DNA of 64,000 bases from Physcomitrium patens (GCF_000002425.4 NC_037261.1:5349553-5413552); one strand, 5' to 3'; positions 10,658 through 22,015 are shown, counted from the first letter of the stretch. Notes: a model not told the origin generated them from the sequence alone. A program made the numbers and translations.

Positions 10658-11440
10658 CTATTCACCACGTTGTTTTCTATCTGTCAAAGGATATCTCCTT
10701 TCATTTGAAGAAGACTCAACTTTTTGTACTCCATGATCACCTCCAACCTTCTTTTCTTTTGAAGATAGTCTTTTTTCACTCAAAGGTTCATAATCCTCAT
10801 TACCATCATCATCAACATCTTCATGCTCTTCATTGCTGGTCTTAACAATTGTAGAGGCCTTCTTGACTACCTTTTTTGCCTCTTCATCTTCATTTCCACC
10901 TTTACAACCATCATTGTCTTTGTCTTCTTCCTTCTTTGCTGAATTTGAAGATGTGTCCACAAACACACCATTACTCCTACTTCGACACATCTCTAAGTGC
11001 TCACAAGCACTCTTGTGCTCTAAAAACTTAACATCACGACTTTTGATTATCTTTTTAGTGTCCAAATACATGAGCCTATAAGCCTTTGTACCTTCACAAT
11101 ATCCAAAAAATATACATTTTTTACCTTCTGCATCAAATTTTGATCTCATACAATCTGGTATCTTTGCATATGCTATGCATCCAAAGGTCCTCATATAAGA
11201 AACACAAGGTTTTCTCCCAGTCCAAGCTTCTTCCAACATCATTGATGTAAGTGCACTTGTAGGACAACTATTTCTTGTGTATACTACATTCACTATTGCT
11301 TCCACCCAAAACTCATTTTCAAGGTGTTGTACATGAAGCATACTCCTTGCCATCTCCACAATGGTCCGATTTGCTCTTTCAGCAACTCCATTTTGTTGTG
11401 GAGTATAAAGAGTAGAAGTTTGTCTTGCAATACCATGCAA
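10658..11440 (-). pseudogene. Copia B2 integrase C-terminal part and acidic linker
   Basis: Contains the third catalytic residue of the integrase in YTPQQNGVAERANRT (Glu at residue 21), then EEAWTGRKP and FGCIAYAKIPD and GYCEGTKAYRLMYLDTKK, all typical of copia integrase. From about residue 160 to 250 the chain becomes a low-complexity Lys/Glu/Asp/Asn linker ahead of the reverse transcriptase. Upstream, the second catalytic Asp region (about 11470-11500) reads RTNNGGEY, so Asp has changed to Asn, which would destroy strand transfer. A frameshift near 11520 separates it from the upstream frame. Confidence 0.88.
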
Positions 11441-11513
11441 CTTTAAGAAATCATTGAATTGCTTTGATATATACTCACCTCCATTGTTTGTACGTAATAC
11501 CTTGATTTTGCAT

Positions 11514-13049
11514 TCACATTGCTTCTCCTATAAAAGCCTTAAATTCCTTAAACCTTGTAAAATACTCATTCTTTACTTTGAGGATGAAAATCCATACTTT
11601 CCTTAAAAAGTCATCAATTAATGTGACAAAATACCTTGCACCTCCTATTGATGGCATCTTCATAGGTCCACAAACATCAGAATGGATAATCTCCAATAAC
11701 TTGATTGCACGTGTTGTAACTCCACTTGGAAATGAGGCCCTTTGTTGTTTGCCTTGAATACAACCTTTACAAGTAAGTGTCATAGTATTATGTCTTATAT
11801 GAACAAGATCTAAGCCACTTACCATGGATTGGAGCTCTTTCATGCTCTTGGCATTCAAATGACTAAGACGTTGATGCCAAATGCCAAACTTGTCTTGATC
11901 TTGAGGAAATTCACCAAATGTCACTACTTCAACTCCATTCACCTTCTTATACTTGATAAAGTAGAGATTGATATCTCTAAAGCCCTTTGCAATATGATCT
12001 CCTTTCAATATCTTCATAAAACACCCATTCTTATCAAATTGTACTTTACAACTATATAAAACAAGTTTACTCACCGAGAGGAGATTTTTCTTCATCTTTG
12101 GCACATGTAAGACGTCCTTCAATCTGATCCTCTTAGTTTGGCCTTTTACAACAATCTTTATAACAATGGAGCCCATTCCAAAATCTTGTACTATGCCATA
12201 GTCTCCCATGAGGATATTTGTTGTTGAAATCTCTTCATAAATGTCAAATGAACATTTGTATAGAGTCATGTGCTTGGTGGCACCAGAATCAATGATCCAC
12301 TTGGACATGGCAGCCATGGAAGTACCTTCACTTGCCATGAATGCATAATCATCACCTCTATATTCATTATGAGCATTGTTTGCACTTTTTCTATCTCCTT
12401 CGTTAGCCTTGTAGCAATTTCGAGCAAAGTGACCTGGTTTTTCACAAATGAAGTAAGTTCTCATATTGCCACATTGATTGAGATGATTCCCCTTGCCTTG
12501 CCTTAAAAAGAAAGCCGAATCTTCACTTTGGAACTCTTTTTCTTTTCTCTTGGTCACTTCATGGGTAAGTCTTGTCATCACATAATCCATTGTGAATTCT
12601 TTTACTTTGATGGATTCCAATGCCACAATGAGGTAGTTATAGGACTCAAGAAGGCTCATAAACAAGGTCATGATAATATCACTTTCTTCTAAAGGCTTGT
12701 CAAAAATAGCAAGTTGATTAGCAAGGGCCTTTATCTTGTTGACATAAGCCATGAGGTCTTTACCTTCTTCCATCTTACAAGTGAAGAATTTCCTCCTTGT
12801 GAAGATGATATTGGATAAGTTCTTGCTCTTATATATGTTGCAAAGAGTCTTCCATGCTTTTGCTGGTCCTTTGCAAGAGATGATGTGAGAAAAGTTGGCT
12901 TCATCCAAATTAGTGGCAATCATGCCAAAAGCCTTCTTTTCACATCTTGTGAAGTCTTTCTTCTCTTTAGCATCAGCATGCATGCTTGGAAGCTCTTCAC
13001 TTTCATCTACAATGTCCCAAAGGTCCAAAGACACCAATAAAAGCTCCAT
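11514..13049 (-). CDS. Copia B2 gag-protease-integrase N-terminus (511 codons)
   Basis: The start MELLLVSLDLWDIVDESEE is the usual gag N-terminus of this family. Residues 60-165 are the gag (UBN2-type) region. The zinc knuckle at 199-212 reads YFICEKPGHFARNC, with the first Cys changed to Tyr. The protease active site is WIIDSGATKHM (DSGA at 254-257). The GAG-pre-integrase zinc site has His392, His398, Cys427 and Cys430. The first integrase catalytic Asp is in IHSDVCGPM (Asp458). The frame ends at 11514 by frameshift inside the integrase core. It is an intact stretch of a once longer polyprotein that makes particles and cleaves itself. Confidence 0.92.
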   Translation of the reverse strand: MELLLVSLDLWDIVDESEELPSMHADAKEKKDFTRCEKKAFGMIATNLDEANFSHIISCKGPAKAWKTLCNIYKSKNLSNIIFTRRKFFTCKMEEGKDLMAYVNKIKALANQLAIFDKPLEESDIIMTLFMSLLESYNYLIVALESIKVKEFTMDYVMTRLTHEVTKRKEKEFQSEDSAFFLRQGKGNHLNQCGNMRTYFICEKPGHFARNCYKANEGDRKSANNAHNEYRGDDYAFMASEGTSMAAMSKWIIDSGATKHMTLYKCSFDIYEEISTTNILMGDYGIVQDFGMGSIVIKIVVKGQTKRIRLKDVLHVPKMKKNLLSVSKLVLYSCKVQFDKNGCFMKILKGDHIAKGFRDINLYFIKYKKVNGVEVVTFGEFPQDQDKFGIWHQRLSHLNAKSMKELQSMVSGLDLVHIRHNTMTLTCKGCIQGKQQRASFPSGVTTRAIKLLEIIHSDVCGPMKMPSIGGARYFVTLIDDFLRKVWIFILKVKNEYFTRFKEFKAFIGEAM

Positions 13050-13612
13050 TTTGATCTTCTAATGGTAGAAATTGACACCTCTAAACTTTTCAATCACTTT
13101 CAAACCTTCACCCTCACTTGAAGCCATGTCTTAGAAGAGGTCTATCAAAAAATATCAAAAAAAAGAATCTCTATGTACTAAAAATCACTAAAATAATTTT
13201 GTACTAGCAAAATCTCAAAATGCCTTCTTGTAAACAAATGAATATTTCTTCACTCCAAACACTTCCAAATCAACTTTTGAAGCTTCTAACAAGTATGTGA
13301 ACTCTAATCAACCTCACCACCTAGCTCTTCCTTTCATAAAATTCACTTTCTCACCACAAAATCAAAGACACTATCAAGGTCTTTGTAAAAGATCTTAATT
13401 ATTAAATCCTAGGAGTTAAGAACCTTCAAACTGATTTAAGAGATCTATAAGGCCCAAATCAAAACCTCCACAAGTCAAAACACCAGATTAGATCATACAA
13501 TCTCTAACATCAGTAAATACCATAAGATCTATTCCACACAAAAACAACAACCAGGAAATGACTTCAACTTACTTGAATAGCACAACAAAGTATGTGTGGG
13601 CCCATAACCTAT
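13050..13612 (-). other. 5' leader of copia B2
   Basis: Untranslated stretch between gag and the 5' LTR. Right next to the LTR, the minus strand reads ATAGGTTATGGGCCCACAC, which is conserved beside the LTRs of B3 (about 18793-18811) and B1 (about 19910-19921). It is where a primer-binding site should lie, but it does not match the usual initiator-Met tRNA complement. There is no coding sequence. Confidence 0.6.
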
Positions 13613-13959
13613 TGAAGAAACACAATAAGCAAGACACAAATAAGTAGAAATCAACAAGGTTAGACACAAGAGAAGTGTAGAATGAGATACCTCTCACTTC
13701 CAATACCCTTTACTTATAGGTAGAGGTTACATCCATTTTGGCTAATATTCATCTTACTTTCATCCAACTAAACCCTAGATTCCTCTTAACCTTGCTGCCA
13801 CTTACAACCCTAGCCGCCACTTAAAATCCTTGCCACCACCTATAACCTTAGCCACCACCTTGGTAACTTTCTTTCATTCTTTTGCTGCCCTTTGATCATT
13901 AGCAACTTATCTAAGATAATATCTTTTACCTTCTAACTTATCCTCTATTTATTTTAACA
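13613..13959 (-). repeat. 5' LTR of copia B2 (347 bp)
   Basis: On the minus strand begins at 13959 with TGTTAAAATAAATAG and ends at 13613 with TTTCTTCA. It pairs with 8712-9020. It would contain the promoter of the element. It has about 38 extra bases of GCC-rich repeat relative to the 3' LTR. Confidence 0.88.
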
Positions 13960-13966
13960 TTTCTTA

Positions 13967-14125
13967 CTTTATTCTCTTGACTTTGACTTTTTGTCCTTGA
14001 CCTTATCCTATATCCATAGGATGCCCTTTCTATATACCAAGAGTCAACTCTTTGACCATTAGCAACTTACCTAAGATAATATTTTTTACAAGATAATTTA
14101 TTCTTTTTTTATTTTTACTTCAACA
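13967..14125 (-). repeat. 3' LTR of copia B3, last segment
   Basis: Parallel to 19119-19278 of the 5' LTR. It starts beside the B2 target-site duplication and ends at TTCAACA on the plus strand, followed by the polypurine tract (minus strand gcaaagtgggag). Confidence 0.85.
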
Positions 14126-16540
14126 CTCCCACTTTGCTATTGGTCAAAAAACTTTCAATCTTAATACCTTTGTCAACATGTGGTGTCTATCTTTTACTAA
14201 TGGCTTTTTCAACAAATCAGTAAGCATGTCTTCCGTTGCATAATACTTCATATCAATTATTCCTATTTCAATCTTCTCTCTTATAAAGTGATATTGAATG
14301 TCAATGTGCTTGATCCTTGAATGATGCTTTGAATTCTTTACAAATGTAAGATATCTTTGGTTGTCACACTTCATTGGAGTTGCTTCGATTTGCACATCTC
14401 CAATGTCCTCTAAAAGTTGTCATAGCCATATTGTCTCTATTGCACCATGGCTTACTGCCATGTACTCCGCCTCTATTGTTGACCTTGCAATTGTTGGTTG
14501 TCTTTTGCAATTCCATGAAATTGATCCCACTCCAACAAAGAATACATATCCCATTGTTGACCTTCTATCATTTGCATCTCCAGGCTAATCTCCATTACAA
14601 TAACCATGCATACTAATGTTATCACCTCCAAGACATAATTTGAAGTTCAAAGTACTTTTTAAGTACCTCATGATCCTTTTGATGGTTTTTCAATGGATTG
14701 GTCCAGCCTTTGATATGTGTTGACTTACAACACTCACCGCATATGTAAGATCCATTCTTGTGCCAACCATTGCATAAGTGAGCCTACTATTCTCTTGTAT
14801 GAAACACCTCGTATTTATTCTTCAACTTCAATAAAGTCTTCTTCTTTGAACTTCATCAACTTCAAATTGGCTTCCAAAGGTGTTCCAATAGGCTTACACT
14901 CCTCCATGTTGAATCATTTCAGCACCTCTTTAATGTACTTAGTTTGGCTCATTATAATGGTCTTCTTAGTAAAATCTCTCACAAATTCCACTTCTAAACA
15001 ATAATGAAGCTCTTTCAAATCACTCATCTTGTATTATTTTTTTAACTTTACTTTCAACTAATCCATCATCTTCATAGCATTGGTTGAGATGATCAAATCA
15101 TCAACATAGATGATGAGAATAAATATGAACTCATTTGATTGCATCACATACAATGAATGATCAGCTTCACTCCTTACAAACGCTTCATTCATAAAGAATA
15201 TATCAATATATTAGTACCATGTCCTTAAAGATTGCTTGAGCCCATACAAGGATTTCTTCAACTTACAAACAAGGTCTTGTTTGCCATCTTCAACAAATCC
15301 TTGAGGTTGATCCATCTAAATGTCTTCTTCAAAGTTTTTATTCAAGAAAATTGTCTTCACATCCATTTGATGCATGTCCAAGTCCATTGCTGCTCCAATT
15401 GCCATGATGGTTCTAATGGTGGTGAATTTGGCCACGGGAGCAAATCTCTCATTGAAATCAACTTCAAAAACTTGTGAATATCTTTTAGCAATCAATTTAG
15501 CCTTATATCTCATAATATTATCCATTGCATCCCTTTTGATTCTAAACACCTACTTGCAACCAATTGAAGATCAATTTGATCGAAGTTGAGTCAATTCTCA
15601 TGTTCCATTGCCCATGAGTGATTTATACTCTTCTTCTATAGCATTCTCCCACTTCATAGAATCCGTGGACTTTATTACATCACACAAATTCAATGGATCA
15701 ACAAAGACTACAACATTTGCATGTTCTTCATTTATTTGAGGAAAGATGTGGTTCTTCTACCATGCACCAATTTTTTTTTTATCTCTCAAAGGATATCTCC
15801 TTTCACTTGATGAAGATTCACCTTCATGCACTCCAATAGCTCTTGCAATCTTTTTTTTTCTTAAAACTTGTCTCTTCACACTTAAAGATTGCTACTCCTC
15901 ATCACCATCATCATCTTCAACATCTTAATTGTCTTCATTACTGATTTTTGCAATTATAGGCATTTCATGATCTACTTTCTTTGATTCTTCAACTTAATTT
16001 GAAATTCTACCATCTTTACTAGCATCATCATCATCTTCTTCTTCTTTCATTGTTGGATTTAAAGATGTATCCATAAACACACCATTACTTCCACTTAAAC
16101 ACATCTCTAAGTGCTCACAAGTACTCTTTTACTCCAAAAACTCTACATCATGACTTTTAATGATTTTCTTGGTTTCTAAATACATGAGCTTATATGCTTT
16201 GGTACCTTCACAATATCCAACAAATATACATTTTGTTCCCTTTGCATAGAGTTTGGACCTCATGAAATCTAGTTTCTTTGCATAAGCAATACATCCAAAG
16301 ATCCTCATGTATGAAACACAAGGTTTCTTCCCACTCTAAGCTTCTTGTGGAATCATTGATGTGAGTGCACTTGTTGGACATCTATTCCTTGTATACACTG
16401 CATTGACCACAACTTCTGCCCAATATCATGCCCAAAGTTTTGTACATGAAGCATATTCCTTGTCATCTCGACAATGGTATAATTTACTCTTTCAGCAACT
16501 CCATTTTGTTGTGGAGTGTAAAGAATAGAGGTTTATCTTG
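14126..16540 (-). pseudogene. Copia B3 integrase end, reverse transcriptase and RNase H, decayed
   Basis: Pieces parallel to B2: 14144-14395 is the RNase H C-terminus (KCDNQRYLTFVKNSKHHSR); 15316-15549 is reverse transcriptase (MFRIKRDAMDNIMRYKAKLI, and DFNERFAPVAKFTTIRT). The palm motif region near 15090-15120 still reads as YVDDLIIS on the minus strand, with nearby stops. 15600-16540 is the acidic linker and integrase C-terminus with an NGVAE-type block near 16500. The region has more stops than B2, so B3 is the older copy, as the nesting also says. Confidence 0.8.
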
Positions 16541-16547
16541 CAATGCC

Positions 16548-17897
16548 TTAATTTTTCAAAAATTCATCAAAATGCTTTGACATATATTCACCTCTATTGT
16601 CCGTGTGCAACTTTTTCATCTTACACTCACATTGCTTCTCCAGAAGTACCTTGAATTCTTTAAACCTTGAAAAATACTCACTCTTGGCTTTTATGATGTA
16701 TATCCACACCTTTCTTAAAAAATCATCAATAAATGTTACAAAATACCTTGCTCCTCTAATTGATGGTGTCTTCATTGGTCCACAAACATCAGAATGAACC
16801 ATCTCCAACAATTTGCTTGCACGTATTGCAATTCCACTTAGAAATGAAGCCTTTTGTTGTTTACCTTGAATACAACCTTTACAAGCAAGTGTCATAGCAT
16901 TGTGGCTGAATTGACCAAGATCTAAGCTACTTACCATAGATTGGAGCTCTTTCATGCTATTGGAATTCAAATGACCAAGTTGTTGATGCCAAATACCAAA
17001 CTTATCTTGATTTTGTAGAAAATCAGTATATACCACCACTTCAATTCTATTCACTTTCTTACTATTCATGAAATACTGATTGCCATTTCTAAGGCCTTTG
17101 ACAATATGTTTTCTATTCAATGTCTTTACAAAACATCTATCCATATCAAATTGAACTTTATAACCATGTGATACAAGTTTGCTCACCGAAAGAAGGTTCT
17201 TCTTCATCTTTGGCACATGTAAGACTTCTTTCAATCTGATCCTCTTCATTTGGTCCTTCACTACAATCTCTACCACAATGGAGCCAATTCCAATAGCTTG
17301 TACTATGTCATTATCTCCCAACCATATTTTTGTTGCTGAAATTGCTTCATAAGTGTCAAATGAACACTTGTATGGTGTCATATACTTAGTGGCATCTGAA
17401 TCTATAATCCACTTAGACATGGCAGCCATGGAGGCTCCTTCACTTACTATGAAAGTATAATCATCTCCACCAAAACTAACAGTAGCATTATTTGCATTTT
17501 CTCTATGTCCTCTCTTGGCCTTGTAGCAATTTCTAGTAAAATGACTTACTTGTCTATAAATATAGCAATTTCTTATGTTGCTTTTTGAATTATCATGTTG
17601 GTGTAGAAAGCTACCTTTGCCTTGTCTTGAGAATAGAGCCGAATCATTACTTTGAAGCTTCTTTTCTTTCTTCTTGATTACTTCATATACAAGTCTTGAT
17701 GTGACATAAATCATGGTAAGTTCTTTCATGTTGATAGACTCCAATGCAACAATGACGTAGTTGTAGGACTCGAAAAGGCTCATAAGCAATGTCAACACAA
17801 TTTTCCTATCATCAATAGGCATGTGAACAACTGCTAGTTGGTTTGCAAGTGCTTTTACCTTGTTGACATAAGCCATGAAGTCATCTCCTTCTTCCAT
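16548..17897 (-). CDS. Copia B3 gag-protease-integrase core fragment (449 codons)
   Basis: Long uninterrupted frame that begins inside gag (MEEGDDFMAYVNKVKALANQ) and runs into the integrase core. The zinc knuckle (residues 111-124, CYIYRQVSHFTRNC) has its second Cys changed to Tyr. The protease loop reads WIIDSDATKYM, so the catalytic DSG is now DSD (residues 166-168). The pre-integrase HHCC site and the first Asp (VHSDVCGPM) are kept, and the second Asp is kept in HTDNRGEYM, although the following Gly is Arg. It probably gave no active protease, despite the long frame. Confidence 0.88.
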   Translation of the reverse strand: MEEGDDFMAYVNKVKALANQLAVVHMPIDDRKIVLTLLMSLFESYNYVIVALESINMKELTMIYVTSRLVYEVIKKKEKKLQSNDSALFSRQGKGSFLHQHDNSKSNIRNCYIYRQVSHFTRNCYKAKRGHRENANNATVSFGGDDYTFIVSEGASMAAMSKWIIDSDATKYMTPYKCSFDTYEAISATKIWLGDNDIVQAIGIGSIVVEIVVKDQMKRIRLKEVLHVPKMKKNLLSVSKLVSHGYKVQFDMDRCFVKTLNRKHIVKGLRNGNQYFMNSKKVNRIEVVVYTDFLQNQDKFGIWHQQLGHLNSNSMKELQSMVSSLDLGQFSHNAMTLACKGCIQGKQQKASFLSGIAIRASKLLEMVHSDVCGPMKTPSIRGARYFVTFIDDFLRKVWIYIIKAKSEYFSRFKEFKVLLEKQCECKMKKLHTDNRGEYMSKHFDEFLKN

Positions 17898-17975
17898 ATT
17901 TATCGTTAAGAACTTCCTCCTTGTCTATAGAATATTAACAAGGTTTCTACTCTCATAGATGTTGCAAAGAGTCTT

Positions 17976-18173
17976 TCATGCTTCTACTGGTCTATTGCAA
18001 GTAATTACATGTGAAAAGCTGGCATCATCAAGATTTATTGCAATCATGTCAAAAGCCTTCCTTTTATGTCGTTTGTACTCTTTCTTCATCTTGACATCAA
18101 CATCATAACTAGGAGGCTCTTCACTTTCATCAACAATATTCCAAAGATCCAATGAAGTGAGTAAAAGCTCCAT
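17976..18173 (-). pseudogene. Copia B3 gag N-terminus
   Basis: MELLLTSLDLWNIVDESEEP matches the start of B2 gag and begins at the native start codon (18173). The frame ends at a TGA (Trp codon in B2, at KAWKTLCN) and continues with further stops into the 17897 frame. It is the real N-terminus of the polyprotein. Confidence 0.85.
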
Positions 18174-18811
18174 TTTCTTCTTCCAATGGTAGAAGTTGTC
18201 ACCTCTAAACTTCTAAATCACTCTCAAGCCCTCACCTTCACTTGAAGCCATGTCTAAAGAATAAGTGGATCAAAGAAAATCAAAAAAAGAGAAGATAAAA
18301 CTCTCAAAACAAACAAGAGGGCATTACTGCCTTAGAAACCTAGAATACCCTGTTTGTGAGTAAACTAGTGATTTCACTCTTTGATCACTCTCAACTTCAT
18401 TTATAAGACTTCTCACAAATCTTATATACTATCAAAATCTCTTTTACAAGTTTTGCCACTCTTTTATCACCTCTAATGTCTCACAATATTTCTTTTGACT
18501 ATAAGAAGTTCTATTAGGAACTTATGCACATGAAAGTTCAATGTTAGTATATGAATGACGTAGGTCAGCAAAGAAACATACCACTAGTGTTCAAAAAAAC
18601 ATTCTAAAGTGTATAATAATCTCCAAGACCATGAATGCACTTAATAGCAAGTAAGAGCATAACTATATCAACAAGTAGATGCAAAAAAGACATTTAGAAG
18701 ATAACAAACTCTAACATCAGTAACAACCATAAGATCTATTCCTTGTAACAAAAAAATAATTTCAAAGAACTTCAAAATTCATAACTAAAAGTGAGTAGGC
18801 CCATAACCTAT
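18174..18811 (-). other. 5' leader of copia B3
   Basis: Non-coding stretch between the gag start and the 5' LTR, parallel to 13050-13612 in B2. It ends with the conserved block ATAGGTTATGGGCC (minus strand) beside the LTR. Confidence 0.6.
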
Positions 18812-19278
18812 TGAAGAAATAGAACTTTGAAGTCACAACACATAGCATCAACAAGATTATATACAAAGAGAGTATGGAATAAGATATCTCTCACTTCGAA
18901 TACCCAATATTTATAGGTTGTGGTTGCTGTCCTACAAGACAACTTCCATTCATTGACTTTTATACATAAGATCATTGGTTCTAGGATACTTTGGTATCTA
19001 ATGTACCTCAAGGATATCCTATAGTCCTTGGATCCTTTGGCATCTTAATAACCACAAAGGTATCCTATGCCAAACATTAATTATTCTTACATAGTTTATG
19101 AATATTTCTTAGTTCATACTTTATCCTCTTGACTTTGACTCTTAGTCCTTGACCTTATCCTATATCCATAGGATGCCTTTTTTATATACCAAGAGTCAAC
19201 TCTTTAATCATTAGTAACTTACCTAAGATAATATCTTCTACAAGATAACTTATTCTTTTTTTTACTTTTATTTCAATA
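18812..19278 (-). repeat. 5' LTR of copia B3 (467 bp)
   Basis: Begins on the plus strand as TGAAGAAATAG and ends with TTCAATA (CA changed to TA). Aligns in full to the reassembled 3' LTR (7056-7358, 8707-8710, 13967-14125). Confidence 0.88.
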
Positions 19279-19279
19279 A

Positions 19280-20214
19280 TTTTTACCTTTCAATGGTAGA
19301 AATGTTCATCTCTAAACTTTTCAATTATTCTCAAGCCTTCACGCTTACTTGAAATTATGTCTAAAGGAGAGATGTATCAAAAAATATCAAGAAAAATAGT
19401 CCTAAAGCTCAAAATTAGCAAGAAGGTATTGTTGCCTTATAATCTCAAAATGCCCTCTTTGTGAATAAACTAGTGTTTTCATTCTCAAAACACTCTCAAC
19501 TTAAGTTCAAAGACTTTTCACAAATCCAATAATCTATATAAACGTCTCAAATCAGATTTGCCACTTTTATATCACTTTTATGCTCACAAATCACTTCTAA
19601 GTACCATAAGAGATCTTTTAAATATCTTAAGCTTGTTTAATATATGAAACTACAAAGTTAGTCCATTAAAGATCTAATTCAGCAACAAAACATAATGTAA
19701 GTATTCTATAATATCACCTTAAGGTGTAAAATATATCCTAAATCCAAAATGCACTTAACAACAAATAAGAACAAACCAAGATTTAGATTTAGATCTAAAT
19801 CTGAAAGTTAGGAGATTCTAAATCCCAATACCAACAAAAACAACATGATCTATTCTACACAATAACAAAGACTTCATATAACTTCAAAACTCACAAGCAA
19901 TTGTAAGTAGATCTATAACCTATTGAAGAAAGAAAAGTTAGAAGCTATAATACTTAGCATTAGTAAGGTTGCATACAAAAAGAAGTATGGAATAAGATAA
20001 CTATCACTTCTAACACTCTTTACTTATTACTAAAGTTTACATCTATTATAGATGAACTTCATCTAAAATTACTTTCATCATTCTTTGCTACATCTAATTA
20101 AATCTTAGATTCTTCTTAATCTAGTCCTTACCTAAAATCTTAGCCACTACCATAGTAATTTATTTTAATCTTTTATTATTTTTTAACTATTAGTAATTCA
20201 TTATAGTTTAACTC
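19280..20214 (-). mobile_element. Copia B1, part 2: leader and truncated 5' LTR
   Basis: 19280-19921 continues the leader of B1 from the gag start at 7054 (for example the caatggtagaaatg block matching the B2 leader near 13060). The LTR begins at about 19923 (TGAAGAAAG) and resembles the short B2 type. It is cut at about 20214, some 70 bases before its expected end, by gypsy A6. No coding sequence. Confidence 0.8.
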
Positions 20215-20470
20215 TGTGATAGCCACTATGCAAGATTTTATTGATCTTCAACAATAATCAATACTAATAATTACTTAAATAAAAAAATTTAAATAGAAAT
20301 AAATAAAAGTAAATAAATAATATAATTCCTTAACAAAAAGCTTTTTAAAAGCTTTATAAATATGGATTTAAATTTATACATATCTATAAGTGATTGATAG
20401 ATTGAAAAATTTGCTAATAAATTAGCCACATATTGCACATGTTAATTACTTGTGGTACAAGTTGACTATG
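20215..20470 (+). repeat. 5' LTR of gypsy A6, first half
   Basis: Starts TGTGATAGCCAC, which aligns with the family LTR start TGTCACGGCC. It ends at 20470, where A0 is inserted. The second half is at 29417-29718. Sum after removing the duplicated target is about 553 bp, the normal LTR length of this family. It is strongly decayed. Confidence 0.75.
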
Positions 20471-21018
20471 TTTCATGGACATATATTTATTATAATTATT
20501 AATTAAATAATATGAATAGGTAGAAATAAATAAAAATAGATTAATTTCATAATATCTTCTAAAAAAGCTTCTTAGAAGCTTTATAGATGCTACTTTGATC
20601 TTATATGTATTTATAATTGATTGATAGGTTAGAAACTTGGTCAACAAATTAACCACGTTGCATACATCTTGATAGCTTGTAAAACTAGGTAACTATTTGG
20701 CATCCACATGAAAAACTTGCCTTGCAAGTTAAGGTGTGTGTTGTGCAAAGTCAACACTTTTTAAAGATCCTATATAATATTATTACATAGCTTTTAGGTA
20801 GATAATATATATAAAGACAAGAATAAAGCCTTCTTCACTCTAACTAATTTTTTTCTTGTTTTTAGTTTAATTTTAAGAATCTATAGTTTTTTTGTCTTTT
20901 AGCAATAGATATTTTAGTTTTATTTTAATATATATACTTCTTTATTTCTATTTTATCATACTTCTTTCAGAAAGTCTCACTTATTTTTTTTGCTTTCATT
21001 GAATTTTTATCTTTGATA
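20471..21018 (+). repeat. 5' LTR of gypsy A0
   Basis: Homologous to the A1 LTR over its length, beginning TTTCATGGACATATA (start TG changed) and ending ATCTTTGATA. Carries a TATA-rich core (about 20798-20815) at the same place as the A1 LTR. Confidence 0.82.
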
Positions 21019-21226
21019 GATTGAAAAAAATATACTTATAATATGAAAGCTTTATCTTTTCATTTATTAAGAGTATATTATTTCTTTTCTTGATAAAAAA
21101 TAAGCATATTAAAAGTTATGAATTACCCTCATTTAAATTGATATTATTTTTAATATTTTTTCTAATATCAAGTTCTTTCTTTTACTTGTCTTGAGTAATA
21201 TTAAACATTTTTTTTAAAGTGGTATT

Positions 21227-22015
21227 ATGAAAGAACTTATTGAAATAAAAAGTACAATGGCATAAATACAAGAAAAATTGAAGGAATTAATGCTTGCAAT
21301 GCATCGATTCAATTTACTACTACAAAGAAGAACAAGAATAAAAAAATGGAGATATAGAGATGATTGGAGCCATTTCAACACGTGCATCAAATCATGTCTC
21401 TTTTCCTATAGTGGAACACCATTCAAGTACTAGAGAATCAAGAATTGCCTTACTTAAGAAGTTTCATGGTACAAAACATAAATTTTAAGGATTCATCAAT
21501 AAAGTACTATTGGCAATTAAACTTTAATTTCAAAGCTATCCAACTCTAAGATCACAAGTTAGGTTTATTAAAACACTACTTTTTAATTCTATATTATCAT
21601 GGTTTTCATCTTTTTTGAACAACATAATCTATTATTTGATAATTTTAAAGTTTTTTTAATAAAGTTTTAATCTATGTATAAAAAACATGATGTAATTTTT
21701 TTTGCAACAAATAAAATAGATATTTTGCAACAAAAAAATCAATTTGTGATATTATATGCTTCACAATTTTGACAACTTACAATTGATATCAAGTGAAATG
21801 ATGTTGCACTCATTAGCCAATTTCTTTATAGATTACAATATGAAGTAAAGAAATTAATGCTTAGTTTATCTAATCTTTAAATGTTGAGTCAAGCAATTGA
21901 TTTTTCTATAAAGTGTGATAATCAACTTTTTAAATTTTGATCCAAGAATTGTATAAATAGACCTCAATGTTATTGTATTAAGTGAAGTCTTACTCAAAAA
22001 TATACTAGATACTTG
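21227..22015 (+). pseudogene. Gag of gypsy A0
   Basis: Begins MKELIEIKSTMA, parallel to A1 gag (MVELAEMKSTMAQIQEQLRE). It goes on through LMLAMHRFNLL and FRQLTIDIK-like blocks to SQAIDFSIKCDNQLFKF and RPQCYCIK. In-frame stops throughout. The zinc-knuckle segment that should follow is replaced by the insert at about 22050-23483. Confidence 0.75.

Larger units (their letters stand above)
8711..13960 (-). mobile_element. Complete copia element B2 (Tnt1-94-like)
   Basis: Structurally whole copia element with 3' LTR 8712-9020, coding region 9032-13049, leader 13050-13612 and 5' LTR 13613-13959. The six bases ttctta flank it at 8705-8710 and 13961-13966; they form a target-site duplication, with one extra base outside the TG...CA ends on each side. 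A purine-rich tract lies next to the 3' LTR. Domain order is gag, zinc knuckle, protease, GAG-pre-integrase, integrase, reverse transcriptase, RNase H, which is the copia order (integrase before reverse transcriptase). It has frameshifts near 11520 and stops in the reverse transcriptase, so it is not autonomous now. Confidence 0.9.
7055..19279 (-). mobile_element. Copia element B3 (nested in B1, itself interrupted by E1 and B2)
   Basis: Tnt1-94-like copia, minus strand. Its 5' LTR is at 18812-19278. Its 3' LTR is split into 7056-7358, 8707-8710 and 13967-14125, which add up to 466 bp against 467 bp for the 5' LTR. The coding region is at 14126-18173 and the leader at 18174-18811. The flanks are ttttg (7050-7054) and ttttt (19280-19284), a likely target-site duplication with one mismatch. 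Left and right flanks together rebuild the gag start and leader of B1, so B3 jumped into B1 beside the gag start codon. Confidence 0.85.

Noticed and set aside
13600-13612. Standard initiator-Met primer site beside the B LTRs
   Set aside because: The conserved block ATAGGTTATGGGCCCA does not match the tRNA-Met complement; left as an unidentified conserved leader block.
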